A stretch of 7,353 bases of DNA, taken from positions 1-7,353 of the forward strand of contig WVZU01000178.1 in the NCBI GenBank assembly GCA_011772275.1, in the 5' to 3' direction. Positions within the stretch are counted from its first letter, which is position 1; each line of letters opens with the position of its first letter. A program made the translations under genes and the position numbers. Of the stretch, positions 6,498-7,353 are shown in pieces. The notes under the pieces were generated by a model. It searched no databases and was not told the DNA's origin. It saw nothing but the letters and a program-made list of their open reading frames with translations. Source of the DNA: Planctomycetales bacterium. Lineage in GTDB: Bacteria > Planctomycetota > Planctomycetia > Pirellulales > UBA7805.

Positions 6498-7289
6498 ATG
6501 TCCGCTCTGAAGGAACAACCCGTTCATCCGGCGACACCCAGGCGCCGCCAACTGGCACGCGCTGCCGGTCAAGTGGCGGTCAGTCGCCAGCTGGTATCGG
6601 CTACTGCCATGCTAACCACCGTCGGTTGCCTGTTCCTGGTCGGGCCGCCGCTGGCTCGCTACCTGCTGGAACTGACCACACGCCAGTTCCAGCGTCAGGT
6701 TGCCGCGCCGGCCGGCGTCTCCTGGCAGGATCCATTTCGAGACATTTTTTTGCAAATCGGACGGATTACCGCCCCCGCCCTGATCGCTATCATCGTCGTT
6801 CCGCTTTGTGTGCATCTGCTGCAAACCCGATTCCACATTCGACTGGCCAACCTGGCGCCGGATCTGCGCCGGCTGAGCCCCGCAGGAGGCGTGCAAAAAA
6901 TGGCGTCGGTGCACCGCTGGGCAGAAGCGGGCCTGGCGACAATAAAAATCGTGGTGTTGCTGGGCCTTGCCCTGGGGTTCTTGTGGGTCCGTCGCACAGA
7001 GCTGCTGGCGGTTGCCCAATTGCCGATCCACCAGCTGGGACCAGCGATTTGCCGTCCGCTACTGCACGTAATGGTGGCCGCGGTTTTGATGCTGCTAGGC
7101 GTCGCCGTGGTGGACTATTTGTTGCAGCGGTGGAAACTGGAACGCCAGCTGATGATGACGCCCAGGGAATTGCGTGACGAGTTGCGTGAGCAGGAAGGTG
7201 ACCCCACCATCAATGCCCGCCGCCGCGCCGTCCAACGCCAGCTTGCCGCTCAACGAGCCGCCGATCCAACACGCGATCCGTTGGCCTGA
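6498..7289 (+). CDS. flhB: FlhB export gate protein, lacking the autocleavage domain
   Basis: FlhB wraps the base of the FliPQR gate; its cytoplasmic domain normally cuts itself between Asn and Pro of NPTH and switches export from hook to filament proteins. The product has 263 residues against about 350-385. The N-terminal motif (ATPRRRQLARAAGQVAVSRQL, 12-32) lacks the usual EKTE lead. Four membrane helices follow at about 36-54, 88-110, 145-165 and 188-206, with LSPAGGVQKMAS (126-137) between the second and third matching the LNPLKG loop. Then come RWKLERQLMMTPRELRDELR and EGDP (211-236), and the protein ends at DPTRDPLA. By alignment to enteric FlhB this is about two residues before the NPTH asparagine. 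No NPTH-like peptide is seen in any frame downstream. So it equals the N-terminal cleavage product. Most likely a true short FlhB, less likely a truncation in this strain. Confidence 0.92.
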   Translation: MSALKEQPVHPATPRRRQLARAAGQVAVSRQLVSATAMLTTVGCLFLVGPPLARYLLELTTRQFQRQVAAPAGVSWQDPFRDIFLQIGRITAPALIAIIVVPLCVHLLQTRFHIRLANLAPDLRRLSPAGGVQKMASVHRWAEAGLATIKIVVLLGLALGFLWVRRTELLAVAQLPIHQLGPAICRPLLHVMVAAVLMLLGVAVVDYLLQRWKLERQLMMTPRELRDELREQEGDPTINARRRAVQRQLAAQRAADPTRDPLA

Positions 7290-7353
7290 CCGCCGCAACC
7301 GCGAGCACGCGCAGCGGCGATGCGTGGCGGATGCCTGGCGCCGCATGCCGCGG
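7290..7353 (+). other. Window end after flhB, nothing assignable
   Basis: These 64 bases show no stem followed by a T-run. ATG codons at 7320 and 7332 could open a next gene, but too few codons remain to recognise it. Confidence 0.2.

Noticed and set aside
6470..7177. Open + strand frame (235 codons) overlapping flhB
   Set aside because: Translation is Gly/Arg/Pro/Ala-rich without membrane segments; the flhB frame carries all the family motifs.
7262..7353. Frameshift hiding the FlhB NPTH domain
   Set aside because: I read the other two forward frames to the end of the window and found no NPTH- or PTHYAVA-like peptide, so a single indel here would not restore the domain within view.

Overview
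This is one strand of a flagellar (type III secretion) gene cluster. Ten genes lie in a row on the + strand, in the order fliG (3' part only), fliH, fliI, fliJ, fliN, fliO, fliP, fliQ, fliR, flhB. The GC content is high (roughly 60% by eye). The FliI and FliO sequences and the general lack of Shine-Dalgarno sites in the first half resemble Planctomycetota, perhaps Pirellulales. That placement is an impression from family features, not a database result.

Layout: bases 2-745 hold the C-terminal two thirds of FliG. Then come FliH (821-1459), the ATPase FliI (1589-3106 as sequenced) and the stalk protein FliJ (3066-3506). These soluble genes are separated by unusually loose spacers of about 75-155 bases with no clear ribosome binding sites. 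From 3661 on, the genes are packed tightly: a very short FliN, FliO with a signal peptide, then the export gate FliP, FliQ, FliR and finally FlhB (6498-7289). The last 64 bases are too short to call. No RNA genes, CRISPR arrays, insertion sequences or convincing rho-independent terminators were seen.

How they work together: FliH, FliI and FliJ deliver and energise substrates. FliP, FliQ, FliR and FlhB form the membrane export gate, with FliO as an assembly helper. FliG and FliN belong to the cytoplasmic C-ring (rotor/switch and docking platform).

What is unusual: (1) FlhB stops about two residues before the expected N/PTH autocleavage site, so it matches a pre-cleaved N-terminal half and lacks the substrate-switching domain. 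(2) FliG has lost most of the conserved charged residues of the torque helix and its EHPQ and MFVF motifs are degraded. (3) FliN is little more than one SpoA domain, and no fliM is present here. (4) FliI carries a C-terminal tail of about 65 residues that looks like translated spacer and begins just after a C7 run; removing one C would give a normal 442-residue FliI. (5) FliH lacks the N-terminal tryptophans used for docking. Taken together these suggest a diverged or rewired flagellar export machine, although a second canonical set of genes elsewhere in the genome cannot be excluded.
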